Shown: positions 26,511 to 35,378, counted from the stretch's first letter. The stretch: DNA of 64,000 nt from an uncultured Alphaproteobacteria bacterium (GCA_902613845.1 CACMIW010000001.1:62001-126000), one strand, 5' to 3'. Notes: a model not told the origin generated them from the sequence alone. Numbers and translations are program-made.

Positions 26511-26858
26511 TTAATTAAATAAACCTAAGATTAAAACTATTCCATAGGCTGTTAGAGATAAAAAAATTGCAGCAGAGCCCAAATCTTTAGCTTTCTTTAT
26601 TTTGTTTGACTTATCCATAGTAATTTTATCACAGGTATATTCTATTGCAGTGTTTAGAGCCTCAATACTAAGTATGAGCAAAGGTAAAATTATCAGCCAA
26701 AGTATGAACAAAAGAGCCGGTTGAAAAATTACGATGTATAGAGCAGACAAGGGAAACAATAATAGCTCTCTTCTTGCTGCTTTTTCTTGAAGGAGAATTT
26801 TTAGGCCTTCAATTGAACACCAAAAAGCATCTACTATATTTTTATTTTTAAAATCCAT
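26511..26858 (-). CDS. dgkA: Diacylglycerol kinase
   Basis: This 115-residue integral membrane enzyme has three hydrophobic helices. The first is preceded by FWCSIEGLKILLQEKAARRE, and the catalytic SIEALNTAIEYTCDKI motif follows helix 2. It phosphorylates diacylglycerol to phosphatidate. Its place between the pst operon and plcP is notable, because PlcP releases diacylglycerol from phospholipids. It lies 17 bases downstream of the SET-domain gene on the same strand. Confidence 0.95.
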   Translation of the reverse strand: MDFKNKNIVDAFWCSIEGLKILLQEKAARRELLLFPLSALYIVIFQPALLFILWLIILPLLILSIEALNTAIEYTCDKITMDKSNKIKKAKDLGSAAIFLSLTAYGIVLILGLFN

Positions 26859-26875
26859 ATCTGAAATTTAACTAC

Positions 26876-27394
26876 TTATGTGAAGTTTTTGTTAAATCTT
26901 GACTTTTTATTTTCAATTAACCTTTTTTTAACTCTCCATCTAAGATTGCTTCGAACAATATATCCAATACAGTTTTGAGACCCACATCGACACGGGTGAT
27001 CCTCGAAACAAAACATGTCATATCCATAGTCGTAGGACAGCTCCTCGCCTTTCTTAATATCTTTAATTGCGCTAATCCATATTTTTCCTTTGATGATATC
27101 AGTTTCACAATTAGGGTTGCAGGAATGATTAATATATTTTGCTAAATTCCATGTTACTTTTCCATTGATGTCGTATTTTTGATTCAGTGTAAAAATGTAA
27201 ACAGACCCGACTGTTTTAGCCCTTTTGTTTGCCTCTATGTGAACATCAGCAATCTTGTCGGATTGAGCTTTAGTTATCTTTAACCCGCGATATTCAATGA
27301 TTCTAGTGCCAGCACAGATATCAGCTTTTGCAAAAAGACCAGATGCATGAATTTTAGAATTTTTTCTAATATAAAGCTTTTGTGAAGAGCCCAT
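26876..27394 (-). CDS. SET-domain protein (putative protein-lysine methyltransferase)
   Basis: This 172-residue protein is a compact SET domain. It starts LYIRKNSKIHASGLFAKADICAGTRIIEYRG, has the cofactor-binding NHSCNPNCE (residues 89-97) and the catalytic GEELSYDYGYD (residues 116-126). It ends in a post-SET zinc site C135-R-C137 and C142. The usual zinc site also uses the Cys of NHSC, so four ligands are available. It should transfer a methyl group from SAM to lysine on an unknown protein. The start lies within the candidate PhoB box shared with plcP. Confidence 0.9.
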   Translation of the reverse strand: MGSSQKLYIRKNSKIHASGLFAKADICAGTRIIEYRGLKITKAQSDKIADVHIEANKRAKTVGSVYIFTLNQKYDINGKVTWNLAKYINHSCNPNCETDIIKGKIWISAIKDIKKGEELSYDYGYDMFCFEDHPCRCGSQNCIGYIVRSNLRWRVKKRLIENKKSRFNKNFT

Positions 27395-27422
27395 TTAATA
27401 AAACTTTAACAATCCTCAATAC
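27394..27422 (+). promoter_or_regulatory. Candidate PhoB box upstream of plcP-agt
   Basis: TTTAATA (27394) and TTTAACA (27405) are 11 bases apart, with a weaker TCAATAC 11 bases further. The core TAATAAAACTTTAACA (27396-27411) matches the pstS site TAACAAAACTTTAACA (19863-19878) at 15 of 16 positions. It ends 34 to 45 bases before the plcP ATG and abuts the divergent SET-gene start, so PhoB could act on both. A TAGATAT element at 27432-27438 could serve as -10. Confidence 0.7.
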
Positions 27423-27455
27423 TATCAATCGTAGATATATCTATTTTTAGATTCT

Positions 27456-28244
27456 ATGCAAATCAAAAAACATCGATCCATATTCATTTCAGACATTCAT
27501 ATTGGCATACGTGCTTCAAAAGTAAAGGAGCTCTTACACTTTTTAAAATATAATGATTGTGATCATCTTTATTTACTTGGAGATATTATAGACGGATGGC
27601 GTCTAAAAAAAAATTGGTTTTGGAATCCTGATTTTAATACTTTCATACAAAAAGTTTTACGAAAAGCACGCTCAGGTACCAAAGTCTATTATATACCTGG
27701 AAACCATGATGAAGTTTTTTCAGATTATTGTGGTTTTTCATTTGCAAACATTAAAGTTCGAAAAAATAGAATTCATACAACAGCGAACAATAAAAGACTT
27801 CTCTTAATGCATGGGCATGAATTTGATGGAATAGTTCTAAATTCAAAATGGTTAGCAAAGATAGGTGCCGTCCTTTATGACTACTCTGTTTGGTTTAATA
27901 ATATTTTAAATTTCTGTCGAAGAAAACTTGGTCTTTCGTATTGGTCTTTATCAGGATATTTAAAAACACGAGTAAAAGATGCTCAACGATATATTGAAAA
28001 TTTTGAAAATGCATGTCTTGAGAGAATAAAAAAAAATAATTGTGATGGAATTGTTTGTGGTCATATTCACCATCCCCAAATAAAAAAAATTGGTGATAAG
28101 ACATATCATAATCTAGGAGATTGGGTAGATAGCTGTAGTGCGATGGTTGAGGACTTTAAAGGCAACTTGGAGTTAGTCTTTTGGAATGAAAAAAAAATCC
28201 AGTCTTTAGAAAAACAAACTCTTAATAAGGTATCTGCAGCTTGA
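27456..28244 (+). CDS. plcP: PlcP-type metallophosphoesterase (phospholipase C-like)
   Basis: This 262-residue calcineurin-like phosphoesterase has metal sites D13-x-H15, GD43, GNH84-DE, MHGHEFD and GHIHH. The motif DGWRLKKNWFWNPDFN and LGLSYWSLSGYLKTRVK resemble the alphaproteobacterial PlcP enzymes that split phosphatidylglycerol and phosphatidylethanolamine to diacylglycerol in phosphate starvation. LpxH (UDP-diacylglucosamine hydrolase) is the related alternative. The partner glycosyltransferase immediately downstream and the PhoB-like box favour PlcP. It overlaps agt by 4 bases. Confidence 0.88.
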   Translation: MQIKKHRSIFISDIHIGIRASKVKELLHFLKYNDCDHLYLLGDIIDGWRLKKNWFWNPDFNTFIQKVLRKARSGTKVYYIPGNHDEVFSDYCGFSFANIKVRKNRIHTTANNKRLLLMHGHEFDGIVLNSKWLAKIGAVLYDYSVWFNNILNFCRRKLGLSYWSLSGYLKTRVKDAQRYIENFENACLERIKKNNCDGIVCGHIHHPQIKKIGDKTYHNLGDWVDSCSAMVEDFKGNLELVFWNEKKIQSLEKQTLNKVSAA

Positions 28245-29233
28245 AATTATTATTAGTAACAGATGCATGGAAACCTCAGGTAAACGGCGTCGTCCGTTCT
28301 TATCTGAATACCATACCGGAATTGGAAAAAATGGGTATGCAGGTAGAGGTAATACACCCTGAGTTATTTAAAGTTCGCTTTGGCCTTCCTTCGTATAATG
28401 AGATTAAAGTTGTGATTACTCGCAAAAAAACATTGAAAAATATGATGGATCAGATCAATCCTGATCATATTCACATTGCTACAGAGGGCCCCCTAGGTTT
28501 TTTGGCCAGAAAAATATGTCTTTCAGAAAAAATTATTTTTACAACTTCATTTCATACTCGTTTCCCTGAGTATATTCAACAACGTATAAAAATACCTGCA
28601 AGTTTCTTTTATTTCTTCATAAAGCATTTTCACAATAAAGCGAAAAAAGTTCTTGTTCCTACCCCATCCATGCAGGCTGAATTAATAAATATGAATTTTA
28701 AAAATACCGTTGTTTGGTCAAGAGGTGTCGATCATCAAAAATTTGGCAACTATCAAAAATTAGACTTGGGCCCAGGACCAATATTTTCTTATATCGGTCG
28801 AGTGGCTACTGAAAAAAATATTCAAGCTTTTTTAGATTTAGATTTAGAAGGTACTAAAGTTGTCGTTGGCGATGGACCACAGTTAAATAAACTAAAAAAA
28901 AAAAATACAGATATAAAATTTGTTGGTTACCAGTTTGGCCAGAATTTAGTGAATTACTATGCTAGTTCAGATGTAATGGTTTTCCCTAGCAAGACTGATA
29001 CCTTTGGAAATGTGGTAACCGAGGCAAATGCAACCGGCACACCAGTCGCTGCTTATGATGTAACAGGTCCTAAAGATATTATCGTTAATGGGGTCAACGG
29101 TTTTATTGGTGATAACTTAAAAGATAATGTTTTGAATTGTTTGACTATCGATAGAAAAAAATGTCAAGAATATACAAAAAAATTTAACTGGTATGAGTGT
29201 TCCAAGGTTTTTTATGATAATATTGTGGCTTGA
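28241..29233 (+). CDS. agt: GT4 glycosyltransferase, putative glycolipid synthase (Agt)
   Basis: This 330-residue GT-B enzyme begins KLLLVTDAWKPQVNGVVRSYLN. It has the C-terminal nucleotide-sugar motif SDVMVFPSKTDTFGNVVTEANATGTPVAAYDV with the conserved E-x7-E region. Related enzymes next to plcP transfer glucose or glucuronic acid from UDP-sugars onto diacylglycerol. The start is TTG at 28241, sharing TTGA with the plcP stop. Together the pair would replace phospholipids by glycolipids and save phosphorus. Sugar specificity cannot be read from sequence. Confidence 0.88.
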   Translation: MKLLLVTDAWKPQVNGVVRSYLNTIPELEKMGMQVEVIHPELFKVRFGLPSYNEIKVVITRKKTLKNMMDQINPDHIHIATEGPLGFLARKICLSEKIIFTTSFHTRFPEYIQQRIKIPASFFYFFIKHFHNKAKKVLVPTPSMQAELINMNFKNTVVWSRGVDHQKFGNYQKLDLGPGPIFSYIGRVATEKNIQAFLDLDLEGTKVVVGDGPQLNKLKKKNTDIKFVGYQFGQNLVNYYASSDVMVFPSKTDTFGNVVTEANATGTPVAAYDVTGPKDIIVNGVNGFIGDNLKDNVLNCLTIDRKKCQEYTKKFNWYECSKVFYDNIVA

Positions 29234-29709
29234 ACTTTACACATACTCTATCTGATTCTAAAAATTGGATTATCAATCATAAAGACCAACTAGAGATTAA
29301 TTGGAGTGAAAAAGATATTGAGCTTCACCTCAATAAAGAAACAAGTTTTAATATTTATCTTCTAGATCAAACTAACGTCAAAGGTGCTTTGATAGGACAT
29401 TTTTTATATCAAGATCAAAAGTTCAGTGAATTTGAAATTTTACATATTGCTGTTTTGCCTGAATTTAGAAACCAAGGGTTGGGAAGAATGATTTTAGAAG
29501 AGCTTGAAAAACAACTCAAAAGTACTGGAAAATCCTTTAAAATCTTTCTGGAAGCGAGTGCTATTAATAATTTTGCTATTAAACTTTATGAAAAATTAGG
29601 CTATAAAGCCTACAATGAAAGAAAAAACTATTATCGGAGTAAGTCTATAAACGCTCCAAATACGCAAGACGCAATTTTGTTTGCAAAATCCCTTAATGCC
29701 ATCAAATAA
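29230..29709 (+). CDS. rimI: GNAT acetyltransferase, RimI-like
   Basis: This 159-residue GNAT protein has the acetyl-CoA-binding motif AVLPEFRNQGLGRMILEELEKQL, then ASAINNFAIKLYEKLGY. In alphaproteobacteria a rimI gene (acetylation of ribosomal protein S18) stands before miaB, as here. The first 60 residues diverge from RimI, so the substrate is uncertain. The start is TTG at 29230, overlapping the agt stop by 4 bases; the end overlaps miaB. Confidence 0.75.
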   Translation: MNFTHTLSDSKNWIINHKDQLEINWSEKDIELHLNKETSFNIYLLDQTNVKGALIGHFLYQDQKFSEFEILHIAVLPEFRNQGLGRMILEELEKQLKSTGKSFKIFLEASAINNFAIKLYEKLGYKAYNERKNYYRSKSINAPNTQDAILFAKSLNAIK

Positions 29710-31009
29710 GAAATTTTATATTAGAACATTTGGTTGTCAGATGAATGTTTACGATTCTGATAAAATGAAAGATATTTTTCTATCGCATAATATCAATCAA
29801 ACAGATGACTTTCAAAATGCAGACTATGTAGTTTTAAATACTTGCCACATCCGTGAAAAGGCAACAGAAAAAACATTTTCAGATTTAGGAAAAATTCATA
29901 AAAAAGGAAAAGAAGACCAAAAAGTTATTGTTGCTGGTTGTGTAGCTCAAGCTGAAGGTGAATTAATTCAAAAAAGGGCACCTTACGTGGACTTAGTGAT
30001 CGGACCACAATCCATTCAGTCATTAAATAAATTTTTAGATAAAAATAATTTACCTAAGACTTCTATCACTGAATTTGATGTAAATGAAAAATTTGACACG
30101 CTCAATCATATTAAAACAAATACATCGAATAAATCTGCATTTGTGACTATTCAAGAAGGTTGTGATAAGTTTTGTCATTTCTGCGTTGTTCCTTATACAA
30201 GAGGATCAGAATACTCAAGAACAGTTAAGGAAATCTCTGATGAGGTTAAATCTTTAATTGATCAGGGGGTGGTGGAATTCACACTTTTAGGTCAAAATGT
30301 TAACGCCTATCATGGTTTAGACACTCAAGGTCAATCAAATAATCTAGCATCTCTTATTAACAGTATTAGTTTAATAGATGGAGTTGAAAGAATAACCTAT
30401 TCTACAAGTCACCCTGTGAATATGACTGATGACCTAATTTTACTTCATGGTGAAAACTCTAAACTTATGCCTTATCTTCATCTTCCTGTTCAATCAGGTT
30501 CTGACAAAGTTTTAAAATTAATGAATAGAAAACATACTAGGGACTATTATTTTGAAATCATCGAAAAGGTCAGAAAAGTAAAACCCGATATAGCGCTCTC
30601 CTCGGACTTTATTATTGGTTTTCCTGGAGAAACAGATAAAGATTTTGAAGACACAATCGATCTAATTGAAAGAGTTAAATACATGAACTCTTATTCTTTT
30701 AAGTACAGCCCAAGACCAGGTACGCCTGCGGCTGATCGTGAAGAAATAGATGAGGCAATTCTCAATGAGCGTTTAAAGATCACACAAGATTTACTCAATG
30801 AACAACAAATTGAATACAACAACCAGTTTGTTAAAAAGACAGTGCAAGTATTAATTGATGGTGCTGGTAAACACACAGGACAAATCAAAGGCAAGTCACA
30901 ATTTAATCAAAGTGTAGCCCTGCGGGGAGATAAAGAAATAATAGGTCAAATAATTCCTGTGCAAATCAAAGAGGTTTTAACACACTCATTATTAGGAGAA
31001 AAAATTTAG
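29696..31009 (+). CDS. miaB: tRNA-2-methylthio-N6-dimethylallyladenosine synthase
   Basis: This 437-residue radical-SAM methylthiotransferase adds the methylthio group to i6A37 in tRNA. The N-terminal cluster domain has TFGCQMN, NTCHIREKA and GCVAQ Cys residues. The radical SAM cluster is CDKFCHFC, and the C-terminal TRAM domain ends at LTHSLLGE. ATG at 29696 is preferred over an in-frame TTG five codons upstream. It overlaps rimI by 14 bases and abuts phoH. Confidence 0.97.
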   Translation: MPSNKKFYIRTFGCQMNVYDSDKMKDIFLSHNINQTDDFQNADYVVLNTCHIREKATEKTFSDLGKIHKKGKEDQKVIVAGCVAQAEGELIQKRAPYVDLVIGPQSIQSLNKFLDKNNLPKTSITEFDVNEKFDTLNHIKTNTSNKSAFVTIQEGCDKFCHFCVVPYTRGSEYSRTVKEISDEVKSLIDQGVVEFTLLGQNVNAYHGLDTQGQSNNLASLINSISLIDGVERITYSTSHPVNMTDDLILLHGENSKLMPYLHLPVQSGSDKVLKLMNRKHTRDYYFEIIEKVRKVKPDIALSSDFIIGFPGETDKDFEDTIDLIERVKYMNSYSFKYSPRPGTPAADREEIDEAILNERLKITQDLLNEQQIEYNNQFVKKTVQVLIDGAGKHTGQIKGKSQFNQSVALRGDKEIIGQIIPVQIKEVLTHSLLGEKI

Positions 31010-31966
31010 TTGAGTCCTGTAAATATCTCTTCCCATCAAAAACAACTAGAGTTTGAGGATAATCAATTTCTGTCAAGCCTATTTGGCTACCACGATAAAA
31101 ATTTAAAGGTCTTAGAGAATAAATTTAAAGTAAAGCTATACACAAGAGGCAACCTTTTATCTATAAAAGGTAATAGAGACCCAGTTGAAAAAGCCTACTT
31201 TATTATTCAAGGCTTATATCAAAAATTGAAGAACAACGATATTTCTGCAGAAGAAATAGAAAACAATATTGATTTAGCAAAACCTACATATATCAAAGAA
31301 CAAATCGAACAAGATCAGAAATTTCAAATCAATACAAAATTAAAAACAATTTATCCCAAGACTAAAAACCAAGAGCTCTTTTTAAAAGAAATGAGATCAA
31401 AAGATGTCGTTTTTGCTGTTGGTCCAGCGGGAACAGGAAAAACTTACTTAGCTGTTGCATACGCAGTTAGTCTTTTTGTAGAAGGAAAAATTAATCGATT
31501 AATATTATCAAGACCAGCAGTTGAAGCGGGTGAACGATTAGGCTTTTTACCTGGAGATATGAAAGAGAAAATTGACCCCTATTTACGACCACTTTATGAT
31601 GCCTTGTATGAGATGATGCCAGGTGAAGAAATTGACCGAAAAATGGTAAATAATCTTATAGAAATAGCTCCACTTGCCTTTATGAGAGGAAGAACATTAA
31701 ATAAATCCTTTATCATTTTAGACGAAGCACAAAACACCTTATCGACACAGATGAAAATGTTCTTAACTAGATTAGGACAAAACTCAAAAATGGTTATCAC
31801 TGGAGATTTAAGTCAAAAAGATTTACCCGATAATGCAAAAAGTGGAATGCAGGATGCAATGGAAAAATTAGAAAAAGTTAAAGACATCGGGTTTGTTCAT
31901 TTAAATAGTAGTGATGTATGCAGACATACACTAGTAGAAAAAATAATTAATGCTTACGATAAGTAA
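31010..31966 (+). CDS. PhoH-like ATPase (YbeZ)
   Basis: This 318-residue protein has an N-terminal KH-like segment and a P-loop ATPase core: GPAGTGKTYLAVAYAV, LSRPAVEAGERLGFLPGDM and the Walker B ILDEAQNTLSTQMKMFLTRLG. It is the YbeZ type found next to ybeY, thought to act in rRNA processing. The TTG start immediately follows the miaB TAG. Confidence 0.94.
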   Translation: MSPVNISSHQKQLEFEDNQFLSSLFGYHDKNLKVLENKFKVKLYTRGNLLSIKGNRDPVEKAYFIIQGLYQKLKNNDISAEEIENNIDLAKPTYIKEQIEQDQKFQINTKLKTIYPKTKNQELFLKEMRSKDVVFAVGPAGTGKTYLAVAYAVSLFVEGKINRLILSRPAVEAGERLGFLPGDMKEKIDPYLRPLYDALYEMMPGEEIDRKMVNNLIEIAPLAFMRGRTLNKSFIILDEAQNTLSTQMKMFLTRLGQNSKMVITGDLSQKDLPDNAKSGMQDAMEKLEKVKDIGFVHLNSSDVCRHTLVEKIINAYDK

Positions 31967-31968
31967 TT

Positions 31969-32418
31969 TTGAGGATTAGTAATAAAAAATTTGTGATTGA
32001 GATAATTGGAGACAAGAATTTAGAGCAATTTCTAAAATCCTCCAAGGAAAAGCTAAAAAAGTTGTCAGAATATTTTCAAACAATCCACCAAGCTGATCAT
32101 CAAACACAACTGACAATAAAAATAGTTTCTAATGAAGAAATTAAAAGCATGAACAAAAAATTTAAAAATAAAAATAAAATCACTGATGTGTTATCTTTCC
32201 CTGATGGAGACTTTTCTGGTGATATTGCTATTGCAGATAGTTATATTTTAAATCGCAATAAAAAAATTAACGAACAAAACTTTTTTATGCTAGTGAGTCA
32301 TGGATTACATCATTTATTTGGTTATCATCACTACGATAAACAATCGAGAAGTAATATGAGATTTTTAGAAAACACACTGATGAAACTATTAGGTTTAAAA
32401 AAAGTACATGAAAATTAA
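31969..32418 (+). CDS. ybeY: Endoribonuclease YbeY (rRNA maturation)
   Basis: This 149-residue zinc enzyme has the family motif VSHGLHHLFGYHHYD with three His ligands, preceded by TDVLSFPDGDFSGDIAIA. The usual H-G-x-L-H-L-x-G-Y-D-H is slightly changed (Leu to His, Asp to His), but the metal-binding positions remain His. It helps 16S 3' maturation. It starts with TTG and overlaps corC by 11 bases. Confidence 0.93.
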   Translation: MRISNKKFVIEIIGDKNLEQFLKSSKEKLKKLSEYFQTIHQADHQTQLTIKIVSNEEIKSMNKKFKNKNKITDVLSFPDGDFSGDIAIADSYILNRNKKINEQNFFMLVSHGLHHLFGYHHYDKQSRSNMRFLENTLMKLLGLKKVHEN

Positions 32419-33235
32419 AAAAAATTTAGCAATAAAATTAGTCAAAGAACTAATTCAAGACGAGAATTTTAAAAAAGATATTATTGATCTTATCTCGGCG
32501 ACTTCAGATAGTTCAGGGATCGCCAAGAATGAAGAAAAAAAAATCTTTAATAATCTTTTAAAGGTACACAAAAAAACTGTTGATGATGTAATGGTTCCAA
32601 GAGGTGAAATAATTTTTATTGATCAAAATATCGATAAAGAAAACATCATTAAAATTATCAATAAAGAAGCTCACTCAAGAATGCCAGTCGTAAAAAAGGA
32701 CTTAGAACATTGCTTGGGAATGGTTCATATCAAGGATTTATTCAAGAAAATCAACAATAAGTCTTTTAATATCAAGAGTTTGTTAAGAGAGGTCATTTAT
32801 ATTCCCTCTGCTACACCTGTTTTTAACCTTCTTCAAAAAATGAAAAAACAAAACATCCATTTAGCAATTGTCATGGATGAATTTAATAGTGTTACTGGTT
32901 TGGTTACCATCGAAGACTTAGTGGAAGAAATAGTAGGTGAGATTGAAGACGAACACGATAAGGATGAAGCACCGATGTTTCGACAAAAAAACAATAATAT
33001 AATTATGGATGCCGCAATGCTTGTTGATGATTTTGAAAGAGAATTTGATGTCAATATTCCAGATGATTTAAAAGAGGATGTGGGAACTATAGGTGGTATC
33101 ATATTTAATATAGCTGGTCGTATACCAAAGAAAAAAGAAAAATTTACAATAAATAAAAAATTATCTTTCACCATTCACAAGGTATCAACAAGAAAAATTC
33201 TTGAAGTTGTGGTTAGTGGTGTCAAATCTCAATAA
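32408..33235 (+). CDS. corC: CorC/HlyC family CBS-domain protein
   Basis: This 275-residue soluble protein has two CBS domains (VDDVMVPRGEIIFID... and YIPSATPVFNLLQKMKKQNIHLAIVMDEFNSVTGLVTIEDLVEEIVGEI). A C-terminal CorC_HlyC transporter-associated domain follows. Homologues assist magnesium/cobalt efflux, but in this conserved ybeY-corC-lnt order the true role may be in envelope biology. Its end overlaps lnt. Confidence 0.93.
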   Translation: MKIKKNLAIKLVKELIQDENFKKDIIDLISATSDSSGIAKNEEKKIFNNLLKVHKKTVDDVMVPRGEIIFIDQNIDKENIIKIINKEAHSRMPVVKKDLEHCLGMVHIKDLFKKINNKSFNIKSLLREVIYIPSATPVFNLLQKMKKQNIHLAIVMDEFNSVTGLVTIEDLVEEIVGEIEDEHDKDEAPMFRQKNNNIIMDAAMLVDDFEREFDVNIPDDLKEDVGTIGGIIFNIAGRIPKKKEKFTINKKLSFTIHKVSTRKILEVVVSGVKSQ

Positions 33236-34715
33236 TCTACTGCCCTATCTCACTAGGCCAATAAGCTTAATAATTATCTTTTCTATTGTTTATGTATTTT
33301 CTCTTCCTCCATTTGGAGTATCTGTTTTCTATTACTTATCATTTTCAATCATTTTTTATAATATTCTAACTAATAATAATTTTTCAAAAAAAAACATATT
33401 TTATTTTTTCTTATTTACTCAAATAATTACATTAAGCTGGATTACACAGTCCTTTTATTCAGGAGGTTTTGGGTATTTATTCTTAGGTATTATTTTAGTT
33501 GGTGTACTCTCTATATTTATTGCATTCTTACATTATTCAGCAACAATTCTCATCTTAGTTACATTTAAAAAAAAATTTTTACAGATTTTCTTATTACCAC
33601 TAGGTTTATCTATAGTAGAAATAGTAAAGGAATTTATTTTTGGAGGCTTCCCTTGGAATCCTAGTGCAATTATATATTACAAAAATATTTGGATCTTAAA
33701 ATCTCTACCATTTTTAGGCGTTTATGGTTTGGGATTAGTTATCCATTTGATTGTGGGTTTAATTATTTATTTTCTCTATTTCAAAAATAAAGTTATAACT
33801 TTTAGTTTATCATCAGTGCTTGTTTTAATTTATGCATTTGGTTTTTTTGAAAATAATACTGAGAGAAAAACAAACAATGAAACTCTAAACATTCTTTTAA
33901 TTCAACCTAATCTTTATGAGTCATTAGTAGAATTTGATGTTCTAAGAAACCTTGAAATATATGAAAAATTAACCTTAGAAGCTCTTACTAATTCTCCAAA
34001 AGCAGATTTAATAATTTGGCCTGAAGGCTCATTACCAATTGATTTGAATAACAGGGACGGACTTCTTAGTAGATTATCTTCTTTAATTAACGAGGATCAA
34101 AAAATAATAGTTGGGTCGAGTGCTATCGAGGAAAACCAATTATTTAATCGTCTATATATCATCGATCATCAAGGAAAGATTATTGATTTTTATGATAAAC
34201 AAAAGTTGGTTTTATTTGGAGAATACATTCCCTTTGTAAAACCTTTTGTAAGCAAGTTTTTAAATTTAGGAATGAACTATACTCCTGGAATTAATCAAAA
34301 AATCTTAAAATTACCTAAAAATATAAATGCTGTTCCAATGATTTGTTTTGAGTCTATTTTTAATTACAAATCAATTAATACTGAGGTTTGTAATGCTGAT
34401 ATGGTAATACAAATTTCAAATGACTCTTGGTTTGGTAAATGGTACGGGCCACATCAACACCTGGCTAATTCCCTTTTAAGAAGTGTTGAATTCCAAAAAC
34501 CTCTCATAAGATCAACACCTTCAGGTATTACATCTGTTGTTGATTATTCGGGTAAAATTATTGAGACTATTTCAACAAACAAAAAAGGTTACCTCTATTA
34601 TCAACATCCAATTAATAAATATAAATCAAATTGTTCATCAACTTTATTTCCAGTTACTCTTATGATTTTCTTAATTTTTTTATTTAGTTTTTTATATGTT
34701 CGAATCAAAAAATAA
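33219..34715 (+). CDS. lnt: Apolipoprotein N-acyltransferase
   Basis: This protein of about 498 residues has six or more N-terminal membrane helices and a periplasmic nitrilase-fold domain. The catalytic triad is visible as Glu in IWPEGSLP, Lys in YDKQKLVLFGEYIPF and Cys in MICFESIF. It adds the third acyl chain to lipoproteins. Adjacent GTG codons at 33216 and 33219 are the likely starts, inside the end of corC; a TTG at 33201 would add only polar residues. It overlaps trmB by 20 bases. Confidence 0.95.
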   Translation: MSNLNNLLPYLTRPISLIIIFSIVYVFSLPPFGVSVFYYLSFSIIFYNILTNNNFSKKNIFYFFLFTQIITLSWITQSFYSGGFGYLFLGIILVGVLSIFIAFLHYSATILILVTFKKKFLQIFLLPLGLSIVEIVKEFIFGGFPWNPSAIIYYKNIWILKSLPFLGVYGLGLVIHLIVGLIIYFLYFKNKVITFSLSSVLVLIYAFGFFENNTERKTNNETLNILLIQPNLYESLVEFDVLRNLEIYEKLTLEALTNSPKADLIIWPEGSLPIDLNNRDGLLSRLSSLINEDQKIIVGSSAIEENQLFNRLYIIDHQGKIIDFYDKQKLVLFGEYIPFVKPFVSKFLNLGMNYTPGINQKILKLPKNINAVPMICFESIFNYKSINTEVCNADMVIQISNDSWFGKWYGPHQHLANSLLRSVEFQKPLIRSTPSGITSVVDYSGKIIETISTNKKGYLYYQHPINKYKSNCSSTLFPVTLMIFLIFLFSFLYVRIKK

Positions 34716-35340
34716 ATACTTTGGTAGAAAAAAAGGAAAGTCATTTGTAAGACTCGAGCAATACTCGAAATTTCTTAAAGAACCAAACAAAAGGTTATTT
34801 AATAAAATCAAAACACCAAGAATTTTAGAAATTGGAATTGGTGATGGAGAAAAAATTAGTGAAGATGCAAAACTATATTCAAAAATTAACTTTATTGGTT
34901 GTGATATTTTTGCTGATGGAGTTCTAAGAGCTATCAGAAACTCTGTTGATGATAATCTGAAAAACCTTCAAGTATTCCATTTAAACATTCAAGATCTTTT
35001 ACCATTCATACCAAACAATTATCTTCAAGAAATAAGAATATATTTTCCAGATCCGTGGCCAAAAAATAAACACAAAAAAAGACGAACTGTTAACCAACCA
35101 CTTGTAAAAGATCTCACTAAAAAACTAAAAAAAAATGGATTTGTTCGTTTTGCAACTGATCACGGTGACTATTTTATTGAAGCTTTAGCCTTGATGAAAA
35201 AGTTCAAATACACCATGCCAGATATCAGCCCTAAATGTTGGAAATATAGTGATTCCAACGCTTTGCACACTAAATTTGAGAAAAAAGCCTTAGACAAAAA
35301 TCATAAATTATTCTATTTTAGCGTTCTTAAAAATTATTAA
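34696..35340 (+). CDS. trmB: tRNA (guanine-N7-)-methyltransferase
   Basis: This 214-residue SAM enzyme methylates G46 of tRNAs. Motif I is LEIGIGDGEKI and the family-specific RIYFPDPWPKNKHKKRRTVNQP is intact, followed by ATDHGDYF. It ends just before a strong terminator that separates it from nusA. In many relatives metK lies between lnt and trmB; it is absent here. Confidence 0.97.
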   Translation: MFESKNKYFGRKKGKSFVRLEQYSKFLKEPNKRLFNKIKTPRILEIGIGDGEKISEDAKLYSKINFIGCDIFADGVLRAIRNSVDDNLKNLQVFHLNIQDLLPFIPNNYLQEIRIYFPDPWPKNKHKKRRTVNQPLVKDLTKKLKKNGFVRFATDHGDYFIEALALMKKFKYTMPDISPKCWKYSDSNALHTKFEKKALDKNHKLFYFSVLKNY

Positions 35341-35352
35341 CCAACGATGAGG

Positions 35353-35378
35353 AGGTGGGTTATCCCGCCTTTTTTTTT
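35353..35378 (+). terminator. Rho-independent terminator between trmB and nusA
   Basis: A 7-bp stem (AGGTGGG with CCCGCCT, one G-U pair) with loop TTAT is followed by nine T residues. It should end the long rimI-to-trmB transcript. Because nusA starts only 15 bases after it, it may instead act as an attenuator controlling the nusA-infB-pnp operon, for which no separate promoter space exists downstream. Confidence 0.88.

Noticed and set aside
34696-34705. TTCGAATC, similar to a tRNA T-loop
   Set aside because: It is the coding start of trmB; no acceptor or anticodon stems surround it.
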